Origin: Nocardioides sp.
Lineage (GTDB): Bacteria; Actinomycetota; Actinomycetes; Propionibacteriales; Nocardioidaceae
Length of the DNA stretch: 62,220 nt
Direction of reading: 5' to 3'
Assembly (NCBI GenBank): GCA_025965125.1
Contig: JAOPXM010000059.1
Coordinates: 1 to 62,220 of the forward strand
Shown here piece after piece: positions 24,637-33,100 of this stretch. Position numbers and translations under genes: made by a program. Below the pieces are notes generated by a model. It made no database searches and was not told the origin of the DNA. It was given only the letters and a program-made list of their open reading frames with translations. The first letter of the stretch is position 1. Each line of letters begins with the position of its first letter.

Positions 24637-24647
24637 GATGTTCTCCC

Positions 24648-26027
24648 TTAGCCGACTCGCTGGGCCTTGCCGAGGAGGCCCTGGGGCCGCACCAGCAGGA
24701 GCAGGATGAGCATGAGCAGCGCGGTGGCGTACTTGAAGTCACCGGGCACGCCGAGCACCGGCGATATCTCCACCACCAGCCCGATGACCAGCGAGCCGAT
24801 CAGGGCGCCGAACGCGGTGCCGAGGCCACCGAGCGTGACCGCGGCGAACAGCAGCAGCAGGATCTGCAGTCCCGAGTCCCACTTGATGCCGTTGGTGACC
24901 AGGGCGTAGAGCAGACCGGACAGACCGGCCAGAGCGGCCGCGACCGTCCAGACGAGGCGGATCACCTTGTCGACGTCGATGCCCGAGGCGGCGGCGAGCG
25001 CTGGGTTGTCGGACACGGCGCGCGTCGCCCGGCCGATCCGGGTGCGGAGCAGGGCGTAGCCGACGGCTGCCAGCACGACGATGGAGATCCCCATCGCGAC
25101 GTACGACTGGTTGGTCAGCGTGACGGGCCCGATCTTGCGCACCGACGGGTTGGCGACGAGGACCCGTACCGTGCGGGCGCCGACGAAGATCTGGAAGCAG
25201 TACTGCATGGCGAGGGAGAGCCCGATCGTGACGATCATCAGCTGGGTGAGGCCGAGCCCTCGATGCCTGAGCGGTTGCCACATGACCCGGTCCTGGAGCC
25301 AGCCCGTCGCGCCGCAGATGATCACGACCAGTAGCCCGCCCAGGTAGAGATTGATGCTCCAGACGTTGATCAGGCCGTAGCCGACCATGCCCCCGAGCGT
25401 GACCTGCTCGGCGTGGGCGAAGTTCGACAACCCGGTGGTGCCGTAGATCAGAGACAGCCCGATGGACGCGAGCGCGAGCAGGAGCCCGAGCCGGATCCCG
25501 CTGGCGCTGCTCTGGATCAGCTCGTCGAGCTTGCTCGTCGATGCGTCGTAGTTGCCGGTGCGGGTGTCGATCAGCGCACCGACCGTCTGCCCGAACTTGG
25601 CCACGACCGTGACGTCGCCGGCAGTGACCAGGCCCTTGGGCAGGGTCGACTCGTCGATCGTGATCGTGTACTTGCCCTCCTGCTCGACCTTGAAGCTCCA
25701 GTAGCCGGTGTCGCTCGTGGTCGTGCTCTGCGTGTCGCCCGCCTCGTTGGTGAGCGTCAGAGTGACGCCGGCGAGGATGCCGGCCTCGGTGCGCAGGGTG
25801 CTGGCGATGCAGGCGCTCTTGTCGGGCTCGGCGGTGCAGCGAACATCGACCGCGCCGGCGGGGGACGCGGACAGGAGCAGCGCGAGCGGCGCCAGCAGCA
25901 TGGTCGCGACCAGACCCACAAGGCCGATCACCCAGCTTCGCGTCGGCGGGCTGCCCGCAGTCCGATCGCGGGCTGGGCCGCCGCGGCCCCGGAGTGAGAG
26001 GCCACTCCCCTGGATTCGAGACTTCAA
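24648..26027 (-). CDS. livH: ABC transporter permease, LivH type, with N-terminal extracytoplasmic domain
   Basis: A 459-residue protein, against about 300 for ordinary LivH. Residues 1-30 are basic, about 31-58 form a signal-like hydrophobic helix ending SASPAGA, and about 60-165 form an extracytoplasmic region with a Cna-B/carboxypeptidase-regulatory-like fold signature (VTLTLTNEAGDTQ, TGYWSFKVEQEGKYTITID). The permease core (about 168-459) contains YGTTGLSNFAHAEQVTLGG and RIGRATRAVSDNPALAAASG. I chose TTG at 26025-26027 because GAGGAGG lies six bases upstream; the next upstream start would add 70 poorly conserved residues and no ribosome site. It heads the livHMGF operon. UrtB urea permeases also carry N-terminal extracytoplasmic extensions, so a urea or amide substrate is possible. 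Confidence 0.85.
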   Translation of the reverse strand: MKSRIQGSGLSLRGRGGPARDRTAGSPPTRSWVIGLVGLVATMLLAPLALLLSASPAGAVDVRCTAEPDKSACIASTLRTEAGILAGVTLTLTNEAGDTQSTTTSDTGYWSFKVEQEGKYTITIDESTLPKGLVTAGDVTVVAKFGQTVGALIDTRTGNYDASTSKLDELIQSSASGIRLGLLLALASIGLSLIYGTTGLSNFAHAEQVTLGGMVGYGLINVWSINLYLGGLLVVIICGATGWLQDRVMWQPLRHRGLGLTQLMIVTIGLSLAMQYCFQIFVGARTVRVLVANPSVRKIGPVTLTNQSYVAMGISIVVLAAVGYALLRTRIGRATRAVSDNPALAAASGIDVDKVIRLVWTVAAALAGLSGLLYALVTNGIKWDSGLQILLLLFAAVTLGGLGTAFGALIGSLVIGLVVEISPVLGVPGDFKYATALLMLILLLLVRPQGLLGKAQRVG

Positions 26028-26124
26028 GTCGGTCCTCCTCGCAGCCGCACCCGGGTGGATGCTGCCCGGCAGTCTAGGGGGACCGAAGCCGGTTGGCGCC
26101 ACATCAACGCCCCTCCCGCGGGCG

Positions 26125-26151
26125 GAAACATGGGCTTTACCAAGACGTGAC
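26125..26151. promoter_or_regulatory. GlnR-like repeated half sites upstream of livH (tentative)
   Basis: On the plus strand GAAAC, six bases, TTTAC, six bases, GTGAC: three 5-base elements at regular 11-base spacing. This resembles the a/b-box layout described for GlnR, although orientation and bases match only in part. It lies about 100 bases upstream of the livH TTG. Confidence 0.25.
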
Positions 26152-26190
26152 GGGACCGGAACTCCCGGATCCGTTGCTGTGCCCGCGCTG

Positions 26191-26796
26191 TCAGGTAGTG
26201 GCGATGCCGGGGCCGTGCTCGACGACCCCGTCGGCAACCTGCCGCATCGACAGACGCAGGTCCATGGCGGTCTTCTGGATCCACCGGAACGCCTCGGGCT
26301 CGGTCAGGCTGAGCTGCTCCTGGAGCACGCCTTTGGCCCGGTCGACGGCCTTGCGCGTCTCCAGCCGCTCGGTGAGGTCGGAGACCTCGGACTCCAGCTG
26401 GGACAGCTCGGCGAACCGGCTGACGGCCATCTCGATCGCCGGGACCAGGTCGGTCTTGGAGAACGGCTTGACGAGGTAGGCCATCGCTCCGGCGTCGCGG
26501 GCCCGCTCGACCAGGTCCCGCTGGGAGAAGGCGGTCAGGATCACCACGGGCGCGATCCGCTTGCTGGCGATGCTCTCGGCGGCGGCGATGCCGTCGAGCA
26601 CCGGCATCTTGACGTCGACGATGACGAGGTCGGGGCGCAACCTCTCGGCCAGCTCGATCGCGGCGGCTCCGTCCCCGGCCTGCCCGACGACGTCGTACCC
26701 CTCTTCGGTGAGCATCTCGGCGAGATCCATCCGGATCAGGACCTCGTCCTCGGCGATCACCACGCTGCGCGTGGGAAAGGCGGCTGGCTCGGTCAC
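26191..26796 (-). CDS. pdtaR: ANTAR-domain response regulator PdtaR
   Basis: A 201-residue two-domain regulator. The receiver domain (about 10-125) has the acidic pocket EDE, the phospho-acceptor Asp in LVIVDVKMP, and the conserved Lys in YLVKPFSK. The C-terminal ANTAR domain (about 135-195; contains ETRKAVDRAKGVLQEQ and EPEAFRWIQKTAMDLRLSM) binds paired hairpins in mRNA and prevents termination. This matches mycobacterial Rv1626/PdtaR, which acts with the kinase PdtaS, and the neighbourhood (pyk, a leucine-type tRNA, polA nearby) agrees. The GTG at 26796 lacks a ribosome site and has a -10-like hexamer seven bases upstream. It lies upstream of livH on the same strand with 163 bases between. 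Confidence 0.93.
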   Translation of the reverse strand: MTEPAAFPTRSVVIAEDEVLIRMDLAEMLTEEGYDVVGQAGDGAAAIELAERLRPDLVIVDVKMPVLDGIAAAESIASKRIAPVVILTAFSQRDLVERARDAGAMAYLVKPFSKTDLVPAIEMAVSRFAELSQLESEVSDLTERLETRKAVDRAKGVLQEQLSLTEPEAFRWIQKTAMDLRLSMRQVADGVVEHGPGIATT

Positions 26797-26803
26797 GGGC
26801 GAC

Positions 26804-26809
26804 AGGCTA
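26804..26809 (-). promoter_or_regulatory. Putative -10 element, leaderless start of pdtaR
   Basis: TAGCCT on the minus strand ends seven bases before the GTG of pdtaR; no ribosome site is present and no -35 is recognisable. Confidence 0.38.
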
Positions 26810-26847
26810 TCGGGCCGTCTCCCCCGCCCCCCGTGTTGGGGCCAGCG

Positions 26848-27024
26848 CTACGCGGGGTGCTGCGCGGCCCCGGGCGCCGCCGCCCGGGCGAGGGCCCGCT
26901 GCGTGAGATAGCGGTCCACCTCGGCGCGCTCGAGTCGTCTGCGGCTGCAGTCGACGGCGGCGGCGCGGGCGTTGGCAACCGCCCGCTCGTTGCTGATCCG
27001 GGTCCACCGCCAGGTCTTGAACAT
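26848..27024 (-). CDS. Small basic protein of unknown function (58 aa)
   Basis: A 58-residue protein not recognised as any family. The ATG at 27022-27024 follows GGAGGC six bases upstream. The protein starts MFKTWRWTRISNERAV, and most of the rest should form a basic amphipathic helix rich in Ala and Arg (RAAAVDCSRRRLERAEVDRY), with one Cys and no membrane segment. A good promoter lies directly upstream (-35 TTGGCT, 17 bases, -10 TACAGT), overlapped by a short palindrome. Reading frame, ribosome site and promoter together make it likely to be real. Helical, highly charged small proteins like this may bind RNA or a larger partner, but no function can be assigned. Confidence 0.7.
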   Translation of the reverse strand: MFKTWRWTRISNERAVANARAAAVDCSRRRLERAEVDRYLTQRALARAAAPGAAQHPA

Positions 27025-27066
27025 GCCTTGCCTCCACTGCCGTCCGAGATGTGTTGCGTCGGGGTA

Positions 27067-27103
27067 ACAGTGAAACTGTAGTTGCTTGATAGACATTAGC
27101 CAA
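27067..27103 (-). promoter_or_regulatory. Promoter of the 58-aa gene with overlapping palindrome
   Basis: On the minus strand TTGGCT (27098-27103), a 17-base spacer, and TACAGT (27075-27080). The palindrome ACAGT-GAA-ACTGT occupies 27067-27079 and covers the -10, so a repressor could act there. The 5' leader is about 45 bases. This is the best sigma-70-like promoter in the window. Confidence 0.55.
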
Positions 27104-27147
27104 GTGGCGGCTCTGGTCGGTCGGTCGGTACGGTTGGCGACCGTTCC

Positions 27148-27220
27148 GCCCCGGTACTCCAACGGCAGAGAGAGTGGTCTCAAACACCATCCAGTGTGGG
27201 TTCGAATCCCACCCGGGGCA
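27148..27220 (+). tRNA. tRNA with CAA anticodon (tRNA-Leu by anticodon), class I architecture
   Basis: A 73-base cloverleaf. The acceptor stem GCCCCGG pairs with CCGGGGC and is followed by discriminator A. The D arm has three CTC/GAG pairs and the GG of the D loop. The anticodon stem is GTGGT/ACCAT with loop CTCAAAC, so the anticodon is CAA (decodes UUG), preceded by the invariant T. The T arm is GTGGG-TTCGAAT-CCCAC. CCA is not encoded. The variable loop is only five bases (CCAGT), whereas bacterial leucine tRNAs normally carry a long variable arm. The identity is therefore Leu by anticodon and discriminator, with an unusual body. The 3' end lies four bases from the stop codon of convergent pyk. 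Confidence 0.85.
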
Positions 27221-27224
27221 CTGC

Positions 27225-28685
27225 TCAGCTGCGGCGGTAGGCCGGCGCGACCTCGTTGATCGCGTCGCCCATCCGGTGGATGCGGAGCGCGTTCGTGGAG
27301 CCGGGGATGCCGGGTGGGGCGCCGGCGATGATCACGACGAGCTCGCCCTCGGCGACGCGCCCGATCTCGAGCAGCTGCTCGTCTACCTGGCGCACCATCT
27401 CATCGGTGTGCTCGACCATGTTGGTCTTGAACGTCTCGACGCCCCAGGAAAGGGCCAGCTGGGAGCGCACCGAGGCCTCGGGGGTGAACGCGAGCAGGGG
27501 GACGGGTCCGCGCAAGCGGGACATCCGGCGGGCGGAGTCCCCGCTCTGGGTGAAGGCCACGACGTACTTCGCGCCCACCCGCTCGGCCACCTCCTCGGCA
27601 GCCTTGGCGATCACGCCGGACCTGGTGTGCGGATCCCACTCGATCGTGGCGAACACACCGGCGCCGGACGACTCGATCGCGTGCGTCTCGGTCGAGGTGA
27701 TGATGCGTGCCATCGTCTCGACGGTATGGACGGGATACTCCCCCACGCTGGTCTCGCCGGACAGCATCACCGCGTCAGCGCCGTCGAGCACCGCGTTGGC
27801 GACGTCCGACGCCTCGGCTCGCGTCGGAGCAGGGCTGGAGATCATCGACTCCAGCATCTGGGTGGCGACGATGACCGGCTTGGCGTTCAGACGGGCCTTG
27901 CGGACCACCTGCTTCTGCAGGAACGGCACGTCCTCGAGCGGGCACTCCACCGCGAGGTCGCCACGGGCCACCATGAACCCGTCGAACGCTGCAATGACCT
28001 CGTCGAGGTTCTCGATCGCCTGCGGCTTCTCGATCTTGGCGATGATCGGGAGCATCACTCCCTCTTCGCGCATGATCGCGCGCACGTCCTCGGCGTCCTT
28101 GGCGTCGCGCACGAAGCTGAGCGCGATGAAGTCGACCGTGAGGTGGAGCGCGAAGCGGAGGTCCTCGATGTCCTTCTCCGAGAGCGCCGGCACCGACACC
28201 GCGACACCGGGCAGGTTGATGCCCTTGTTGTTGCTCACCTTGCCCCCGACGAGCACCTCGGTGTGCACGTCCGGCCCGTCCACGGCGGTCACCCGCAACC
28301 GCACCTTGCCGTCGTCGATCAGGATCGGGTCCCCCACCGACACGTCACCGGGCAGTCCCTTGTAGGTCGTGCCGGCCTCGACGATGTCGCCGGGCACGTC
28401 GCGGGTGGTGATCGTCCAGGCCTGGCCCCGGCGAAGCTGGACGGGCCCGTCCGCGAAGGTCTCGAGCCGGATCTTGGGGCCCTGGAGGTCCGCGAGGATG
28501 CCGACCCCGTGGCCGCTGGCGTCGGAGGCCTCACGCACCAGGCGATAGGCCTCGGCATGGTCCGCGTGGGTGCCGTGGCTCATGTTCAGCCGGGCCACAT
28601 CCATCCCGGCGTACACGAGCTCCCGGATCCGCCTCGAGGACGCGGTCGCAGGGCCCAGGGTGCAGACGATCTTGGCTCTTCGCAC
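27225..28685 (-). CDS. pyk: Pyruvate kinase
   Basis: A 486-residue glycolytic enzyme making pyruvate and ATP from phosphoenolpyruvate and ADP. It has the N-terminal KIVCTLGPA and GMDVARLNMSHG, the active-site segment IIAKIEKPQAIENLDEV with the catalytic Lys, the metal-binding VARGDLAVE and MLSGETSVGEYP. The C-terminal allosteric domain is present at normal length. GTG 28685 has no ribosome site and a -10-like TAGGCT six bases upstream, with TTGTTG as a -35 18 bases further up. It lies downstream of gltD on the same strand with 44 bases between, so it has its own promoter. Convergent with the tRNA. Confidence 0.97.
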   Translation of the reverse strand: MRRAKIVCTLGPATASSRRIRELVYAGMDVARLNMSHGTHADHAEAYRLVREASDASGHGVGILADLQGPKIRLETFADGPVQLRRGQAWTITTRDVPGDIVEAGTTYKGLPGDVSVGDPILIDDGKVRLRVTAVDGPDVHTEVLVGGKVSNNKGINLPGVAVSVPALSEKDIEDLRFALHLTVDFIALSFVRDAKDAEDVRAIMREEGVMLPIIAKIEKPQAIENLDEVIAAFDGFMVARGDLAVECPLEDVPFLQKQVVRKARLNAKPVIVATQMLESMISSPAPTRAEASDVANAVLDGADAVMLSGETSVGEYPVHTVETMARIITSTETHAIESSGAGVFATIEWDPHTRSGVIAKAAEEVAERVGAKYVVAFTQSGDSARRMSRLRGPVPLLAFTPEASVRSQLALSWGVETFKTNMVEHTDEMVRQVDEQLLEIGRVAEGELVVIIAGAPPGIPGSTNALRIHRMGDAINEVAPAYRRS

Positions 28686-28691
28686 GGTGCG

Positions 28692-28721
28692 AGCCTAGCG
28701 CTGTTTTGATCGTTCCAACAA
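28692..28721 (-). promoter_or_regulatory. Putative leaderless promoter of pyk
   Basis: TTGTTG, 18-base spacer, TAGGCT, then six bases to the GTG. It lies within the 44-base gltD-pyk gap, and the absence of a Shine-Dalgarno sequence supports a leaderless transcript. Confidence 0.5.
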
Positions 28722-28729
28722 CGCGCGGT

Positions 28730-30196
28730 TCAGACGACCAGCGGGCGCTCCGTCGGCGGGATCGGTGACGGGAGCGTGGTGGACCCGGTGAGGTACTGGT
28801 CGACGGCGGACGCAGCCGCGCGGCCCTCCGCGATCGCCCAGACGATCAGGGACTGCCCCCGACCGGCGTCACCGGCGGCGAACACCCCCGAGACCGACGT
28901 CATGTACGCCGAGTCGCGCGCGACGTTGCCGCGCTCGTCGAGGTCCACGCCGAGCTGCTCGACCAGGCCGGCCCGCTCGGGACCGACGAAACCCATGGCA
29001 AGAAGCACCAGCTCGGCCGGAATCTCGCGCTCGGTGCCCTCGATCTCGCTCAGCCTGCCGTCCTCGAACTCCACGTCGACGAGCAGCAGCGAGCGGACGT
29101 TGCCGGCCTCGTCGGCGCGGAACTCCTTGGTCGACACCGCATAGACGCGCTCCCCGGCCTCCTCGTGCGCCGAGGAGACCCGAAACGTCATCGGGTAGGT
29201 GGGCCACGGCTGGCCGGCCGGCCGGTCCGTCGGGGGCTCCGGCAGGATCTCGAGCTGGGTGATGCTCGCAGCGCCCTGACGGGTCGACGTGCCGAGGCAG
29301 TCCGCGCCGGTGTCGCCACCGCCGATGATGATGACGTTCTTGCCGGTCGCAACGATCTGGTCCTCGACGGCCTCGCCGAGGGCGACCCGGTTGGCCTGAG
29401 GGAGGAACTCCATCGCCTGGTGGATGCCACCGAGCTCGCGCCCCGGCACCGGCAGGTCCCGCGCGACGGTCGAGCCCATCGCGAGCACGACCGCGTCGTA
29501 GCGGTCCCGCAACTTGTCCGCGGTCAGCTCGTCGCCGACGTCGACACCCGCACGGAAGACGGTGCCCTCCCGGCGCATCTGCTCGATGCGGCGGTCGAGG
29601 TGCTTCTTCTCCATCTTGAACTCGGGGATGCCGTAGCGCAGCAGCCCGCCGAGCTTGTCGGCGCGTTCGTAGACCGCGACGGTGTGCCCGGCTCGGGTCA
29701 GCTGCTGGGCCGCGGCGAGTCCGGCCGGGCCCGAGCCGATCACGGCGACGGTGCGGCCAGAGAGCCACTCCGGCGGCTGGGGCCGGACGTAGCCGGACTC
29801 CCACGCCTTGTCGATGATCGTGACCTCGACGTTCTTGATCGTCACCGGGTCCTGGTTGATGCCCAGGACGCAGGCGGTCTCGCAGGGGGCCGGGCACAGG
29901 CGACCGGTGAACTCCGGGAAGTTGTTGGTCGCGTGCAGCCGATCCATCGCGCCGTCCCAGTCGTCGCGCCAGACCAGGTCGTTCCACTCCGGGATGATGT
30001 TGCCCAGGGGGCAGCCCTGGTGGCAGAACGGGATGCCGCAGTCCATGCACCGGCCGGCCTGCTCGGTGATGATCGGCAGCAGGGCGCGGCCCATGCCGCC
30101 GGGGTAGACCTCGTTCCAGTCGTGGATGCGTTCCTCGACCGGGCGCCGCTCGGCAACCTCACGGCCGTGCTTCAGGAAGCCCTTCGGGTCAGCCAT
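28730..30196 (-). CDS. gltD: Glutamate synthase small (beta) subunit
   Basis: A 488-residue NADPH-oxidising subunit of glutamate synthase, which feeds electrons to GltB to make two glutamates from glutamine and 2-oxoglutarate. The N-terminal domain carries the Cys cluster segments [17 protein letters not shown] and CPAPCETAC for [4Fe-4S] binding. The FAD site is [15 protein letters not shown] and the NADPH site [15 protein letters not shown]; a final FAD-contact region is [14 protein letters not shown]. The ATG at 30196 overlaps the gltB stop by eight bases. Co-transcribed with gltB. Confidence 0.97.
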   Translation of the reverse strand: MADPKGFLKHGREVAERRPVEERIHDWNEVYPGGMGRALLPIITEQAGRCMDCGIPFCHQGCPLGNIIPEWNDLVWRDDWDGAMDRLHATNNFPEFTGRLCPAPCETACVLGINQDPVTIKNVEVTIIDKAWESGYVRPQPPEWLSGRTVAVIGSGPAGLAAAQQLTRAGHTVAVYERADKLGGLLRYGIPEFKMEKKHLDRRIEQMRREGTVFRAGVDVGDELTADKLRDRYDAVVLAMGSTVARDLPVPGRELGGIHQAMEFLPQANRVALGEAVEDQIVATGKNVIIIGGGDTGADCLGTSTRQGAASITQLEILPEPPTDRPAGQPWPTYPMTFRVSSAHEEAGERVYAVSTKEFRADEAGNVRSLLLVDVEFEDGRLSEIEGTEREIPAELVLLAMGFVGPERAGLVEQLGVDLDERGNVARDSAYMTSVSGVFAAGDAGRGQSLIVWAIAEGRAAASAVDQYLTGSTTLPSPIPPTERPLVV

Positions 30197-33100
30197 GCAA
30201 CGCCTCCATCATCGCGTTTGCGGTCTCCGTCTCGTCCAGACCGTCGGCCTCCGCCTTGGCCTTGGCCTCGAGGGACCTGCGGTAGTCGGACGGCATGACC
30301 TCGGTGAACCGGGTCAGCGCGGTCGCCCAGTCGGCCAGCAGCGCCTCGGCGACCGTGGAACCGGTCTCCTCGAAGTGCCCACGGACCATCTTCTCCAGCT
30401 CGTCCGCGGCCGCGCCGCCGACGGGTCCGAGCTCGACGAGCTCCTTGTTGACCCGACCCTCCTTGAGGTCGAGCACCCAAGCCACGCCGCCGGACATGCC
30501 CGCTGCGAAGTTGCGGCCGGTCTTGCCCAGGACAGCCACCCGGCCGCCGGTCATGTACTCGCACGCATGGTCTCCCACGCCCTCGACCACGGCCCAGGCG
30601 CCGGAGTTGCGCACGCAGAACCGCTCGCCGACGCCGCCGCGGATGAAGATCTCGCCCCTGGTCGCGCCATAGGCGATCACGTTGCCGGCGATGATCTGCT
30701 CGTTGGCCTCGAACGTCGCCGACCGGTCGGGGCGTACGACGATGCGGCCGCCGGACAGGCCCTTGCCGACGTAGTCGTTCGCGTCGCCCTCCAGGCGCAG
30801 GGTCATGCCGCGGGGCACGAACGCGCCGAACGACTGGCCAGCAGACCCGATGAACGTGAGGTCGATCGTGCCCTCGGGCAGACCCTCGCCGCCGTACTTC
30901 TTGGTGACCTCGTGGCCGAGGATCGTGCCGACGGTGCGGTTGACGTTGCGGATGGACACCTGCGCTCGGACCGGCTCACCGCGCTCCAGGGCGGGCTGCG
31001 CCAGCGGCACGAGCTCGGTGACGTCGAGCGCCTTGTCGAGACCATGGTCCTGACCGGTGGTGTTGCGCAGCGCCGCTCCCTCGGGAAGCTCGGGCATGTG
31101 CAGGATCGGCGTCAGGTCGAGCCCCGCCGCCTTCCAGTGGTTGACCGCATCGGCCACGTCCAGCGCGTCGACCCGGCCGATCATCTCGTCCATGGTCCTG
31201 AAGCCCAGCTCGGCAAGGAGCTCGCGGACCTCCTCGGCGATGTACTGGAAGAAGTTGACGACGTACTCGGCCTTGCCGGAGTAGCGCTCGCGCAGGACCG
31301 GGTTCTGGGTGGCCACACCGACCGGGCAGGTGTCGAGGTGACAGACCCGCATCATGATGCAGCCCGACACGACCAATGGCGCGGTGGCGAAGCCGAACTC
31401 CTCGGCTCCCAGCAGCGCGGCGATGACGACGTCGCGTCCGGTCTTGAGCTGGCCGTCCGTCTGGACGACGATGCGGTCGCGCAGGCCGTTGAGAAGCAGG
31501 GTCTGCTGCGTCTCGGCCAGGCCGAGCTCCCAGGGGCCACCGGCGTGCTTGAGGGACGTCAGCGGGGACGCGCCCGTGCCACCGTCGTTGCCGGAGATCA
31601 GGACGACGTCCGCGTGCGCCTTGGACACGCCCGTCGCGACCGTGCCCACGCCGACCTCGGAGACCAGCTTCACGTGCACCCGGGCCCGGGGGTTCGCGTT
31701 CTTCAGATCGTGGATCAGCTGGGCGAGGTCCTCGATCGAGTAGATGTCGTGGTGCGGCGGCGGGCTGATCAGGCCGACGCCCGGGGTGGAGTAGCGGGTC
31801 TTGGCGACCCACGGGTAGACCTTGTTGCCGGGCAGCTGTCCGCCCTCGCCGGGCTTGGCGCCCTGCGCCATCTTGATCTGGATGTCGTCGGCGTTGGTGA
31901 GGTACTCGGCGGTGACGCCGAAGCGGCCCGACGCGACCTGCTTGATCGAGCTGCGGCGCTCGGGGTCGTAGAGACGGTCGGCGTCCTCGCCGCCCTCACC
32001 GGTGTTGGACTTGGCGCCCAGCCGGTTCATGGCGATCGCGAGGGTCTCGTGCGCCTCCTTGCTGATCGAGCCGTAGGACATCGCCCCGGTCGAGAAGCGC
32101 TTCACGATCTCGGAGACCGGCTCGACCTCGTCGATCGGGATCGAGTCACGGCCCGTCACGTGGGCACCCTTGAACCGGAGCAGCCCGCGCAGCGTCATCA
32201 ACCGCACCGACTGGTCGTCGACGCGCGAGGTGTACTGCTTGAAGATGTCGTAGCGGCCGGACCGGGTCGCGTGCTGGAGCCGGAACACGGTCTCGGGGTC
32301 GAACAGGTGAGGTTCACCCTCGCGGCGCCATTGGTACTCGCCACCGATCTCGAGCTCTCGGTGCGCGGGCGCAATCCCGCCACGGGGGTACGCCGTGGCG
32401 TGCCGCCGGGCGACCTCCTCGGCGATCGTGTCGAGCTCGACGCCGCCGAGCTTGGATGTGGTGCCGGTGAAGTACTTGTCGACGATGGCCTGCGACAGAC
32501 CGATCGCCTCGAAGATCTGGGCTCCGGTGTAGGAGGCAACCGTGGACACGCCCATCTTGGACATGACCTTCAGGACGCCCTTGCCGAGCGCCTTGACCAG
32601 GTGGGCGACGGCCACCTCCGGTGCGGCCTTCACGAAGTAGCCCTCGCGGGCGAGGTCCTCGACGGACTCCATGGCGAGGTAGGGGACGACCGCGGCCGCG
32701 CCGTAACCCACCAGGAGCGCGACGTGGTGCACCTCGCGCACGTCGCCGGCCTCCACCAGAAGACCCACCTGGGTGCGCGTCTTCTCACGAACCAGGTGAT
32801 GGTGAACGGCTCCGGTCAGCAGCAGCGACGGGATCGGCGCGAGCTCCGCCGTCGAGTGCCGGTCGGACAGCACGATGATGCGGGCACCGTCGGCGATCGC
32901 GCGGCTGACCTCCTGGCAGATCTCCTCGATTCGGGCGGCCAGCGACTCGCCGCCACCCTCGACCTCGTAGAGCCCGCGGGCCACGTGGGTGCTGAAGCCC
33001 GGCATGTCGCCGTCGCGGTTGATGTGCCGGATCTTCGCGAGGTCGTCGTTGGTGATCACCGGGAAAGGCAGCACGACCTGGCGGCAGGATGCGGGCTGGG

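Noticed and set aside
26028-26237. Starting livH at base 26237, giving 70 extra residues.
   Set aside because: The region lacks a ribosome site, the residues look random, and the TTG at 26027 has a very strong GAGGAGG. The space is better explained as the promoter region of the operon.
26807-27190. A longer minus-strand frame across the 58-codon gene and the tRNA.
   Set aside because: It would include the tRNA in coding sequence and lacks a ribosome site; the internal ATG at 27024 has a good site and promoter.
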